Positions 1 to 6,933 of a stretch of DNA of 18,097 bases are shown here, in pieces. The stretch is from BS750m-G62 sp964577175. GTDB lineage: Bacteria > Planctomycetota > Phycisphaerae > FEN-1346. The notes under the pieces were generated by a model. It was not told the origin of the DNA. It ran no database searches and saw nothing but the letters and a program-made list of their open reading frames with translations. Numbering within the stretch: position 1 is the first letter of the stretch; each line of letters begins with the position of its first letter. Location: contig CAZNYC010000085.1 in NCBI GenBank assembly GCA_964577175.1, positions 1 through 18,097 on the forward strand, in the 5' to 3' direction. Position numbers and translations under genes: made by a program.

Positions 1-109
1 TCCCACAGGCCGAAGCCCTCCTTCGGCAGCCGCCTTCGCCACAACACAGGCTTCGGCGGCCGAGTTGGGATTTGAGCCTTGGTCATTCGCGGCCGCGGCG
101 CGCCGTGGC
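1..109. other. Intergenic stretch with short hairpins, no gene seen
   Basis: About 110 bases downstream of the first minus-strand gene, with no convincing coding frame. Seen: a 7 bp stem GCCGAAG / CTTCGGC with a 5-nt loop (9-27), and a looser GCCGCC...GGCGGC pair (29-60) around repeated CTTCGGC words. These resemble the GCC/CTTCGG-rich palindromes at 17908-17940. It may be repeat debris or the terminator region of the gene to the right, but there is no T-tract. Confidence 0.4.
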
Positions 110-2755
110 CTACAGGTCCAGGTCCACCCGCACCTCGCCCGTCACCCGCAGCACGAGGGCGCCGGAATCGAGCCACGTCACCGCATCGTCCGGCGCCTCT
201 GCCCCGTTCACGCGCACGCGCGGCCGCTTCTCGAGGCCCGAGACGAGCACGCGGAACACGCCCGCCGGCCATCCGGACACCGCCAGCGCCACGCGGTCTT
301 CGGATTCCTCCGTCACCCGCACCCGTCCCGGCGCGTGGACGTACAGCCCCGCCTTCCGGCACACGGCATAATCGTACACGGGCGGCATGTCGTACAGGCG
401 GACGGCCCCGGACTGCACGGTGCCCGGATTGATGGCCGGCCCGGCGCGGGCTTGGCTGCGCGGGTCGAAGAAGTCCGGCAGCAGGCCCTGCCGCGCCGCA
501 TCGTCCTGCTTCCACGTGTGCTGGATGCCGGCGGCCGTAATGCCGTCGGCGAGCCGTTTCCACGGCCCGTCCGGATCGTGACGCACCAGGCCGTACAACG
601 CATCGGCATACACCATGCCGCACCACTGGACGGGCCGGCCGAACCAGACGGGCGCCCGCCAGTTCGTCGCCCCGAGGACCGCGATGGTGCTGTACGGCCC
701 GACGGGGCCGTCCGTCGGGCGCGAGAGATAGACGAACGGCACGCCCGTCCACGCCCAGTACCGGGCCGCCTCCAGGAAGCGGGCTTCGCCGGTCAGTTCG
801 TACCCCAGCGTGTAGGCCCGCACGAGATGGGCCGACGCCAGGATGTCCGGCGTGTGCAGGGGGATCTCCCACGTCTGGGCCCCGCGCGGCACGGTGCCGG
901 CGAACCGGTCGAGCGCCCGCAGCAGCCGCAGCCCCCCGGCCGCGAGGTCCGCGTCGCCGGCGTAGACGGCGGCCTCCAGGGCGTCGCGGACGGGCCGGGC
1001 CGCCAGGCCGTTGGCCTCGCGCGACCAGTGGGTGGACGCGTAGTCCGGCCCGTCGCCGCGCTTCCGGTACGGCAGCCGGCCGTCGGCGTCGAAGCGGCGA
1101 ATCTGACGGCGGGCGGCGCCGCGGGCCGCCTCCACGCTCTCCGCCACGTGGCCGTAGACGAGCGGCACCGCGGGCTGCCGCACGTGCGAGACGCCGGACC
1201 CGTACCACCGGGCGGGCGTGACGAGGGCGACGGCGGCGTCGGCGGCCTGCCGCAGACGGGCCGCCAGGGCCGCATCCGCCGCCCCGCGCGCCAGGTGCCG
1301 CAGCCATCCGGCGGGCCCGGCCGCGGGGCGGGCGTTCCACTTGCCTTGCCAGACGGCGTGCTTGTACCGGTCGCCCTCGCGGATGGCCGACTCCAGCCAC
1401 CCGTCCGCCGCCAGGCGCACGTACCCCTGCGCGTCGAGGCCCGTCTCGGGCACCGGCGGCAGGCCGCGCAGGCGAACGTAGTGTTCGATGGCCGGGACGA
1501 CGGTCTCGCCGCGCCCGCCGATGACGGTCGCCCGGAGGACGAGCGGCTCGCCGGCCTCCAGGCGCGCGGGCCACCGCGGCAAGACGTGGCCGGGCGTCCG
1601 GTTGGCGCCGTCCGCCCCGGGGAACACGACGCCCATCACGTGCCCCGCGGAGCCGAACGTGCGGTCCGGCGAATCGAAGAGGGCCGCCAGACGCGGGTCC
1701 CGATCCCACACGAGGCCCACGTACCGCCCCTCGGCCGCCACGGCCATCAGGGGGAAGGTGATCTTGTGGGCCGCCGGCACGCGGCGGGTCGCCTCCGGGC
1801 CGCGGATATCCTTCTCGCTGCTCGACGGTTCGTCCGCCAGGTACTCCAGGCCCGCGAACACCGCCTGGTCCTTCGTCTTGCCGAACGTACCCTGCCCCGC
1901 GACGAGCGCGAGCATCGGCAGGAAGACGACCTCGCGCGGCCGGTCGACCGCCACGCGGACGGCCACGTCGACGCTGCCGCCTGCGCCGGCCGTGACCGTG
2001 CGCGAGATTCGCCACGTGCCGCCGTCCGGGTCGCGGTGCCCGTCCTGCCACGGAATCCAGCGCGTGGCGTCGCCGGAGACGTACCCGATGCGCATCGGCT
2101 GGAGGCCGCCGGCCATCGGCGTGCCGGCCACCTCGACGGCGAGGCGGGCGGGGGCGGCGCGGTCGTAGCGGACCGTCAGGTGGCCGGAGCGGACGGCGGG
2201 GGCGCCCGCGGGCAGGTCGGACGGCACGGGCGCCGGCCACTCGGGCGGTTCGGTGGGCGTGCGGGTCTCCAGGCGGAGCCACGCGATCGTCGCCGTCCCG
2301 CGTTGGCCGGGCGGGTCGATGCGCAGCCGCGCCTTCGCTCCGAGCGGCGGGAGGCCCACGCGGCGCTCCGTCCACTCACCCGGCGGCACGCCGACGCGGA
2401 CGGATCGTCCCTGGGCGAACGGCCGGCCGGCGGCGGCGTAGAAGACCTGGCACGAGCCGCCCGCCTCCGACCGCAGACGCAGGCGGAGCCACGCCCCGCC
2501 GTCTTCCGGAAGGTCCACCGGCGGGCCGATGAGATACGGGTCCCGGCCCGTGATGGCGAGGCGCATGCCGTCGGCCGTGGCGCTCGCGCGGTCCACGTCG
2601 GAGACGGGCTTCCACTGCGCAACGGTCTCGGGGCGGGTGAAGTCGAACGCGGCGAGGGGTTCTGCGCCCTCAGCGACACCAACGGCGGTGGGTGCGAGAG
2701 CGAGCAGCGCGCCCGCGGCGATCGCGGCAGGCAGGCGGAAGCGGCGGTGGATCAC
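110..2755 (-). CDS. Large secreted protein, probably carbohydrate-active (toroid-type), family not recognised
   Basis: About 881 aa. I chose the GTG at 2755 because GAAGGAG lies 5 nt before it and the protein then starts directly with a signal peptide (basic IHRRFR, then a hydrophobic Ala/Leu run, probable cleavage near residue 31). An upstream in-frame GTG at 2779 would add 8 residues without a better ribosome site. Layout as I read it: a beta-rich, carbohydrate-binding-like module (about 35-160), a second beta-rich region (about 190-440), a long helical part rich in Trp/Tyr and Ala/Leu hairpins (about 450-780), and a short beta C-terminal domain. This resembles glycoside hydrolases or lyases with an (alpha/alpha) toroid plus beta-sandwiches, but I see no diagnostic catalytic motif and cannot name a family. 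It is probably periplasmic or extracellular. The nearest gene upstream is the dehydrogenase, separated by repeat element A1. Confidence 0.8.
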   Translation of the reverse strand: MIHRRFRLPAAIAAGALLALAPTAVGVAEGAEPLAAFDFTRPETVAQWKPVSDVDRASATADGMRLAITGRDPYLIGPPVDLPEDGGAWLRLRLRSEAGGSCQVFYAAAGRPFAQGRSVRVGVPPGEWTERRVGLPPLGAKARLRIDPPGQRGTATIAWLRLETRTPTEPPEWPAPVPSDLPAGAPAVRSGHLTVRYDRAAPARLAVEVAGTPMAGGLQPMRIGYVSGDATRWIPWQDGHRDPDGGTWRISRTVTAGAGGSVDVAVRVAVDRPREVVFLPMLALVAGQGTFGKTKDQAVFAGLEYLADEPSSSEKDIRGPEATRRVPAAHKITFPLMAVAAEGRYVGLVWDRDPRLAALFDSPDRTFGSAGHVMGVVFPGADGANRTPGHVLPRWPARLEAGEPLVLRATVIGGRGETVVPAIEHYVRLRGLPPVPETGLDAQGYVRLAADGWLESAIREGDRYKHAVWQGKWNARPAAGPAGWLRHLARGAADAALAARLRQAADAAVALVTPARWYGSGVSHVRQPAVPLVYGHVAESVEAARGAARRQIRRFDADGRLPYRKRGDGPDYASTHWSREANGLAARPVRDALEAAVYAGDADLAAGGLRLLRALDRFAGTVPRGAQTWEIPLHTPDILASAHLVRAYTLGYELTGEARFLEAARYWAWTGVPFVYLSRPTDGPVGPYSTIAVLGATNWRAPVWFGRPVQWCGMVYADALYGLVRHDPDGPWKRLADGITAAGIQHTWKQDDAARQGLLPDFFDPRSQARAGPAINPGTVQSGAVRLYDMPPVYDYAVCRKAGLYVHAPGRVRVTEESEDRVALAVSGWPAGVFRVLVSGLEKRPRVRVNGAEAPDDAVTWLDSGALVLRVTGEVRVDLDL

Positions 2756-2808
2756 GGCGGCTCCTTCGCAGATGGACACTGGTTGACCCTACAATACGTC
2801 CCGCGCGT

Positions 2809-2920
2809 TGTCATTCTGAGGAGCGGCGAAGCCACAACGAAGAATCTCGCCTCGGTCGTTGGCCTTGTGCGGCCGGCACGGCGAGATTCTTCGGGCCGCG
2901 AGCGGACCCTCAGAATGACA
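2809..2920. repeat. Family A palindromic element, copy 1
   Basis: A 112 bp double inverted repeat. The outer arms TGTCATTCTGAGG (2809-2821) and CCTCAGAATGACA (2908-2920) are perfect complements over 13 bp. The inner arms GAAGAATCTCGCC (2839-2851) and GGCGAGATTCTTC (2880-2892) are also perfect over 13 bp. The segments between the arms and the centre vary between copies. Other copies are at 4135-4234 and 7667-7775. It lies in the gap between two minus-strand genes, just upstream of the left gene. Confidence 0.9.
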
Positions 2921-2926
2921 TCCGCC

Positions 2927-2962
2927 TTCCGATTTCCGATTTCTGTTTTCCGATTTCGATTT
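2927..2962. repeat. Degenerate heptanucleotide tandem repeat (TTCCGAT)n
   Basis: Five units in a row: TTCCGAT, TTCCGAT, TTCTGTT, TTCCGAT and a 6-base TTCGAT. It is AT-rich against the very GC-rich surroundings. It runs straight into, and overlaps by two bases, the stop codon of the dehydrogenase gene (2961-2963 on the minus strand), and it starts 6 bases after element A1. Confidence 0.75.
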
Positions 2963-3992
2963 ATGGGTTAATGATAATCTTATTCCGCTCGGCCTGCCCC
3001 ATCACCTCGACGGCCTCGCCGATTTCTCCGAGCGGGAAGCGGTGCGAGACGATTTGCTCCGGGTCCACCACGCCGCGCTCCATCAGGCGGACGGCCTGGG
3101 TCATGGCGGCGGGCGTCGTGCCGAAGGAGGCGTCCATGCGGGCCTCCAGGAAGTGCGTCAGGCCGCCGTCCAGTTCGAACGTCTCGTGCGTGGTGATGCC
3201 GAAGACGTTCCACCGCGTCCCCCGCCGAAGGAGCGAGACCATGAGCCGCACGGCCTCGATGGGCCCGGCGGCCTCGACCACGAGGTCCGGCCCGTCGGGC
3301 ATGATGTCGTAGACGCGGGCCTTGGCGTCCTCCTCCTGCGGGTTGAGGGTGTGCGTGGCGCCGAGGGCGGCGGCGTTCTTCAAGGCGTAATCGCTCGTGT
3401 CGACGGCGACGAGCCGCCCCGCCCCGGCGGCATGGGCCACCATCAGGCACAACAGGCCGATGCCGCCGGTGCCGATGACGACGACGTCGTCGCCGACGCG
3501 CATCCCGCTGTACTGGATGACGCCCTTCCAGGCGCCGGAGAGCGGCTCGGTCAGGGCCGCCGCATCGAACGAGATATGTTCGGGCTTGTGGAACAGGCAC
3601 CGGGCGAGCGTCCGCGTGTACTCGGCGAACGAGCCGTTCCAGGTGATGGGCGGCCCGTCGCCGCCCGTCGTGAACGATTCGGCGCAGTAGTGCGTGTTGC
3701 CCATGCGGCAGTGTCGGCAGACGCCGCAGTACCCGGACGGCTGGAGGATCACCTCGTCGCCCTCGGCGAAGCCCCTCACGCCCTTGCCGACCTTGGCGAC
3801 GATGCCCGCCGGCTCGTGACCGACGATGATCGGGAACTCGACGTTCCGGCGGATGCCCTTGATGGCCTTGTAATCGGTCTGGCAGAAGCCGCACGAGCGG
3901 ATGCGGACGACGGCCTCGCCGATGCCGGGGTCGGGGTCGGGCACGTCTTCCAGGACGAGGTTATCGAAATCCTTGAGGACGGCGGCGCGCAT
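2961..3992 (-). CDS. Zinc-dependent medium-chain alcohol/polyol dehydrogenase
   Basis: A 343 aa cytoplasmic oxidoreductase of the MDR superfamily (threonine/sorbitol dehydrogenase-like), expected to oxidise an alcohol or sugar-alcohol carbon with NAD+. Catalytic zinc ligands: Cys37 in the CGFCQTD motif and His59-Glu60 in GHEPAG. The structural zinc lobe is complete, with Cys89, Cys92, Cys95 and Cys103. The Rossmann fingerprint GTGGIG is at 174-179, and Asp198 at the end of the second strand favours NAD over NADP. The ATG at 3992 is chosen because AAGGAG lies 7 nt before it and the family normally begins with a sequence like MRAAVLKDF. The reading frame extends 43 codons further upstream, but that part has no family similarity. 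Substrate not predictable; a role in sugar catabolism is only suggested by the neighbours. Confidence 0.93.
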   Translation of the reverse strand: MRAAVLKDFDNLVLEDVPDPDPGIGEAVVRIRSCGFCQTDYKAIKGIRRNVEFPIIVGHEPAGIVAKVGKGVRGFAEGDEVILQPSGYCGVCRHCRMGNTHYCAESFTTGGDGPPITWNGSFAEYTRTLARCLFHKPEHISFDAAALTEPLSGAWKGVIQYSGMRVGDDVVVIGTGGIGLLCLMVAHAAGAGRLVAVDTSDYALKNAAALGATHTLNPQEEDAKARVYDIMPDGPDLVVEAAGPIEAVRLMVSLLRRGTRWNVFGITTHETFELDGGLTHFLEARMDASFGTTPAAMTQAVRLMERGVVDPEQIVSHRFPLGEIGEAVEVMGQAERNKIIINP

Positions 3993-4036
3993 GGCGGTCT
4001 CCTTGCAGGGGGGGGTGAGCGTCGGCGATGCGCCGC

Positions 4037-4042
4037 ATTGTA
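4037..4042 (-). promoter_or_regulatory. Possible -10 box for the dehydrogenase gene
   Basis: The minus strand reads TACAAT here, one base from the consensus, about 45 nt before the ATG at 3992. The hexamer 17 nt further upstream (TTTCGC) is a poor -35, so the call rests on the -10 alone. Confidence 0.3.
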
Positions 4043-4134
4043 CCAAGGACGCGCCGGGGGCGAAACCGCCGAGTTGGCGGTCGCCCAAACCCGTCGGGCC
4101 ACTTGTATTGAGCCCGGTCAAAGTACAGTGAAGA

Positions 4135-4234
4135 TGTCATTCTGTGGTTCCGCTTGCGGAGCCGAAGAATCTCGCCGCGACAGTGGCGACAAGGCGAGAT
4201 GCTTCATCGGCCTTGCGGCCTCCTCAGAATGACA
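4135..4234. repeat. Family A palindromic element, copy 2
   Basis: A 100 bp element in the 374-base gap between the dehydrogenase and response regulator genes. The left outer arm starts TGTCATTCTG (4135-4144) and the right outer arm is CCTCAGAATGACA (4222-4234). The inner arms GAAGAATCTCGCC (4164-4176) and GGCGAGATGCTTC (4193-4205) pair with one mismatch. The variable segments hold their own small palindromes, such as CCGCTTGCGG and GGCCTTGCGGCC. The rest of this gap holds hairpin B1 and nothing coding that I can see. Confidence 0.9.
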
Positions 4235-4318
4235 ACTCCGCACCTCGCGCGGTGTCCGGTCTTGGGCACCGCGCGGTAGGCACGACGGCCCGCCGCGCCG
4301 CTCTCGATGTACCGTTCG

Positions 4319-4348
4319 AGCGCGGTGGGTGCGGAGCCCCACCGCGCT
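4319..4348. repeat. Family B hairpin, copy 1
   Basis: Perfect 11 bp stem AGCGCGGTGGG / CCCACCGCGCT around the 8-nt loop TGCGGAGC. It starts 18 bases beyond the stop codon of the response regulator, so it could act as a transcription stop or mRNA 3' stabiliser. It has no T-tract. Other copies: 6846-6873, 9015-9042 and 15292-15317, all with the CGGAG loop motif on the plus strand. Confidence 0.85.
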
Positions 4349-4366
4349 GACGTGCAGGCGCCCACC

Positions 4367-5071
4367 CTACGCGTCCGCTTCTTCGCCGCCGGCGGACTCC
4401 TGCTGGGTCCACAGGAAGGCGTGGCGATAGAGTTCGGTCGCACTGGAGAGGTTGAGTTTCCGCTTGATGTTCTCGCGATGGGTGTCGACGGTCTTGACGC
4501 TGAGGTGGAGGCCGTCGGCGATGTCGCGGGTCGCCAGCCCGCGGCCGATCATTTCGAAGACTTCCAGTTCGCGGTCCGTGAGGGCGCTGATGGGCGACTC
4601 GCCGTCGCCGCCCCCGCCGCCGGTCATCCGGCCGAGCAGGCGGGAGGTCATGTGCTGGCTGAGGTAGACCCGCCCGTCGAACACCTGGCGAAGGGCCGTC
4701 ACGACGTCGTCCATGCGGCCGTCCTTCATGATATACCCGCGGGCGCCGGCCCGCAGCGCTCGCTCGGCGTAGAGCGACTCGTCGTGCATCGAGAGGACCA
4801 GGACGGGCAGGTTCGGATGCCGGGTGTGCAGGTCCTTGACGAGTTCCAGGCCGCCTTTGCCCTTGAGGGTCAGGTCGACGACGGCGACGTCGGGCTGGTG
4901 TTCGGCGACGGCCTTGATGGCGTCGGCGGCGGTCTCGGCTTCGCCGCAGGCCTCCAGGTCCGGCGTCCCGTCGAGGACCTGGGCCAGGCCCCGGCGAACG
5001 ACGGGATGGTCGTCGACGATGAGGACCCGCTTCCGCTCCGACGCCCGAGGCGATGACTTGCTGGACGGCAT
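4367..5071 (-). CDS. NarL/FixJ-family two-component response regulator
   Basis: A 234 aa DNA-binding response regulator. The receiver domain (about 14-130) has the acidic pair Asp20-Asp21, the phospho-acceptor Asp66 in VVDLTLKG, Ser94 at the Thr/Ser position and Lys116. A Gly-rich linker (151-155) follows, then a LuxR-type helix-turn-helix (about 162-222) with LTDRELEVFEMI and the recognition-helix region SVKTVDTHRENIKRKL. The ATG at 5071 is used because GGAGGAG lies 9 nt before it; a GTG 18 nt upstream has no such site. No histidine kinase is in the window, so its partner is encoded elsewhere. It is divergent from the oxidoreductase gene over a 175-base region with promoter-like sites on both strands, so control of that neighbour is possible but unproven. 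Confidence 0.95.
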   Translation of the reverse strand: MPSSKSSPRASERKRVLIVDDHPVVRRGLAQVLDGTPDLEACGEAETAADAIKAVAEHQPDVAVVDLTLKGKGGLELVKDLHTRHPNLPVLVLSMHDESLYAERALRAGARGYIMKDGRMDDVVTALRQVFDGRVYLSQHMTSRLLGRMTGGGGGDGESPISALTDRELEVFEMIGRGLATRDIADGLHLSVKTVDTHRENIKRKLNLSSATELYRHAFLWTQQESAGGEEADA

Positions 5072-5103
5072 GGCCGCGCTCTCCTCCACGGGTGCGCGGC
5101 GGT

Positions 5104-5132
5104 ATTGTGCGATATAATGCGGCAGGGGTCAA
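5104..5132 (-). promoter_or_regulatory. Candidate sigma70-type promoter for the response regulator
   Basis: On the minus strand TTGACC (5132-5127) is separated by exactly 17 nt from CACAAT (5109-5104). A start near 5097 would leave a leader of about 25 nt. The word GGTTGACCC covering this -35 also occurs upstream of 8754 and near 2781-2789. Confidence 0.4.
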
Positions 5133-5163
5133 CCGTCTTGAGCGGCCGGCGCCGCGGCGCCGC

Positions 5164-5192
5164 TTGACAAACGGGCGGGCGGGCGGTCTACT
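5164..5192 (+). promoter_or_regulatory. Candidate sigma70-type promoter for the Gfo/Idh/MocA gene
   Basis: A perfect -35 TTGACA (5164-5169), a 17-nt spacer and TCTACT (5187-5192, four of six consensus bases). A start near 5199 would give a leader of about 48 nt before the ATG at 5247. The spacer holds a GGGC tandem. Confidence 0.45.
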
Positions 5193-5246
5193 GATAGACC
5201 CGCACCGGGGCCGGTCCCGGCCGGGGCTCGAGGAAAGGGAGCGTTC

Positions 5247-6683
5247 ATGCGCAGCCGTCTGAAGATGACCCGCCGGCAGTTCGCCAAGGCCGCCGCCGCG
5301 GCCGCCGCCCTCACCGTCGTGCCGCGATACGTCCTCGGCGGAGCCAAGTTCGTCGCCCCGAGCGACACGATCCACATCGCCATCGTCGGATGCGGCGGGC
5401 AGGGGCGGACCAACGCCCGCAGCCTGTTCAACCAGAAGGACGCCCGCATCATCGCCATCGCCGATCCCCGCGAGCAGGCCGACTACGGCCGCTTCTACTA
5501 CAAGGGCGAGGCCGGCCGCCTGCCCGTCAAGGGCGAGGTCACCAAGCGGTACTCCCAGGACAACCCGTCTTACACGTGTGCCGACTACGTCGACTTCCGC
5601 ACCATGCTCGATAAGGAAAAGGCGATCGACGCTCTTCTCTGCGCCACGCCCGACCACTGGCATGCGTTCGTGGCGATGACGGCGATGCGCCGCGGCAAGC
5701 ACGTCTATTGCGAGAAGCCTCTGACGCACAACATTTACGAGGCCCGCATGATCGCCAAGGCGGCCGAGGAGACGGGCGTCGCCACCCAGTTGGGCAACCA
5801 GGGGCGGAGCAGCGCCTCGCACCGTGTGGCGTGCGAGTGGATCTGGAACGACGCCATCGGCCCGGTCCGCGAGGTCCACGCCTGGAGCAGCGCGGGCGGG
5901 TGGGCGAAGGGCCGCGGCCGGCCCGACGAGACCCCGCCCGTCCCGGACGGATTCGACTGGGACCTGTGGCTCGGCCCGGAACCGCCCCGGCCGTACCATC
6001 CCGCTTACGCCCCGTACAACTGGCGGGGGTGGTGGGCGTTCGGCACCGGGGCCGTCGGCGACATGATGGTCCACAACGTGGACCCGGCGTTCGCGGCGCT
6101 GGAACTCTCGGAGCGGCACCCGGCGTGGGTGGAGTGCCGAAAGACGGACTTCGTCGACGCGGAGGTCATCGCGCGGAACAACCACATCGTGTGGCACTTC
6201 GACGCCGAGGGCGGCAAACCGGCCCTGGACGTGCACTGGTACGACGGTAACCGGAAGCCGCCGCGGCCGAAGGAACTCGAAGAGGGCCGGCGCCTGGGCG
6301 GCGGCGGCAACGGCGTCCTCATCGTCGGCGAGAAGGGCACCATCATGGGCGGCGGGTGGAGCAAGTCGCCCCGCATCATCCCCGAAGCCAAGATGCAGGC
6401 GTACCAGCGGGCCAACCAGGGGAAGGAACCGCCGCGGACGCTCCGCAAGTCGAAGGGCCATCACCGCGACTGGCTCGACGCGTGCAAGGGCGGCCCGCAG
6501 CCGCGCAGCCGGTTCGCCTACGGGGCGCGCCTCACGGAGTTCGTCCTCCTGGGCGACGTGGCCGTCCGCGCGGGGCAGCGCGTCCGGTGGGACGGCGAGG
6601 CGATGAAAGTGACGAACGTCCCGGCCGCCCAGCGGTTCGTCCGGGAAACGTATCGCGATGGGTTTGGCCTGGAGAAGGTGTGA
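5247..6683 (+). CDS. Tat-exported Gfo/Idh/MocA-family oxidoreductase
   Basis: 478 aa. The N-terminus carries a twin-arginine signal (TRRQFAK, Arg9-Arg10, then an Ala-rich core to about residue 33), so the cofactor-loaded protein should be exported folded. The NAD(P)-binding domain starts at 42 with the GCGGQG fingerprint (48-53), Asp73 ends the second strand, and the family motif CEKPL (Glu156-Lys157-Pro158) is intact. The C-terminal half fits the larger Gfo/Idh/MocA C-terminal domain common in Planctomycetota and Bacteroidota. Members oxidise or reduce sugar hydroxyls with a tightly bound cofactor; C3 oxidation of glycosides is a known activity. AAAGGGAG lies 5 nt before the ATG. The downstream DUF1080 gene on the same strand suggests a shared task. 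Substrate unknown. Confidence 0.94.
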   Translation: MRSRLKMTRRQFAKAAAAAAALTVVPRYVLGGAKFVAPSDTIHIAIVGCGGQGRTNARSLFNQKDARIIAIADPREQADYGRFYYKGEAGRLPVKGEVTKRYSQDNPSYTCADYVDFRTMLDKEKAIDALLCATPDHWHAFVAMTAMRRGKHVYCEKPLTHNIYEARMIAKAAEETGVATQLGNQGRSSASHRVACEWIWNDAIGPVREVHAWSSAGGWAKGRGRPDETPPVPDGFDWDLWLGPEPPRPYHPAYAPYNWRGWWAFGTGAVGDMMVHNVDPAFAALELSERHPAWVECRKTDFVDAEVIARNNHIVWHFDAEGGKPALDVHWYDGNRKPPRPKELEEGRRLGGGGNGVLIVGEKGTIMGGGWSKSPRIIPEAKMQAYQRANQGKEPPRTLRKSKGHHRDWLDACKGGPQPRSRFAYGARLTEFVLLGDVAVRAGQRVRWDGEAMKVTNVPAAQRFVRETYRDGFGLEKV

Positions 6684-6696
6684 GAATCCGAGGGTG

Positions 6697-6726
6697 GCAT
6701 GGTCACCCGCTGCCGGGTGACCATGC
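6697..6726. terminator. Strong stem-loop after the Gfo/Idh/MocA gene
   Basis: Perfect 12 bp stem GCATGGTCACCC / GGGTGACCATGC with a 6-nt loop GCTGCC, starting 13 bases after the stop codon. There is no T-tract, so it is not a classical intrinsic terminator. It may reduce readthrough or protect the mRNA end, or it may be one more dispersed palindrome. Confidence 0.5.
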
Positions 6727-6744
6727 GGTCGGCGACGCCCATTG

Positions 6745-6840
6745 TTCGAGCCCGCTGCGGAAGCAGCGGGTCATCCTGATTGGTGATGGCACCTACCACG
6801 GCAGATGGTGATGTCCGGCCGCTTCCGCGGCCGGCTCGAA
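6745..6840. repeat. Family E two-hairpin element, copy 1
   Basis: A 96 bp element bounded by perfect 8 bp inverted ends TTCGAGCC (6745-6752) and GGCTCGAA (6833-6840). Inside the left end is CCCGCTGC / GCAGCGGG with loop GGAA (6751-6770). Inside the right end is CCGGCCGC / GCGGCCGG with loop TTCC (6815-6834), which is GGAA on the other strand. The middle (6771-6814) aligns without gaps to the middle of copy 2 (17826-17954) when one copy is reversed. Confidence 0.85.
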
Positions 6841-6845
6841 GCCGC

Positions 6846-6873
6846 GCGCGGCGGGTGCGGAGACCCGCCGCGC
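6846..6873. repeat. Family B hairpin, copy 2
   Basis: Perfect 10 bp stem GCGCGGCGGG / CCCGCCGCGC around the loop TGCGGAGA. It differs from copy 1 by a paired T-A to C-G change in the stem, which keeps the pairing. It lies 5 bases after element E1 and 60 bases before the DUF1080 start codon. Confidence 0.85.
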
Positions 6874-6933
6874 ACAAGTTAGCGTTGTCATGCCAACCGA
6901 TACGAAGCCCGATCCTCTGAAAGGAATCATCCC

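Noticed and set aside
65..2971. A 968-codon open frame on the plus strand opposite the first gene
   Set aside because: It is rich in Arg/Gly/Pro/His with no domain logic. The minus strand has the signal peptide, ribosome site and globular composition. GC-rich shadow frame.
3993..4121. 43-residue N-terminal extension of the dehydrogenase
   Set aside because: The family starts at MRAAVLKDF and a good ribosome site precedes the ATG at 3992. The extension has no similarity or signal-peptide character.
4319..4348. Simple intrinsic terminator for the response regulator
   Set aside because: No T-tract follows on either strand, and the same hairpin occurs in the same orientation at three places with different gene directions. 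A dispersed repeat is the better description.
5113..5118. Perfect TATAAT on the plus strand before the oxidoreductase gene
   Set aside because: No -35-like hexamer lies 16-18 nt upstream, and a better TTGACA-based promoter exists at 5164-5192. Probably chance in the divergent gap.
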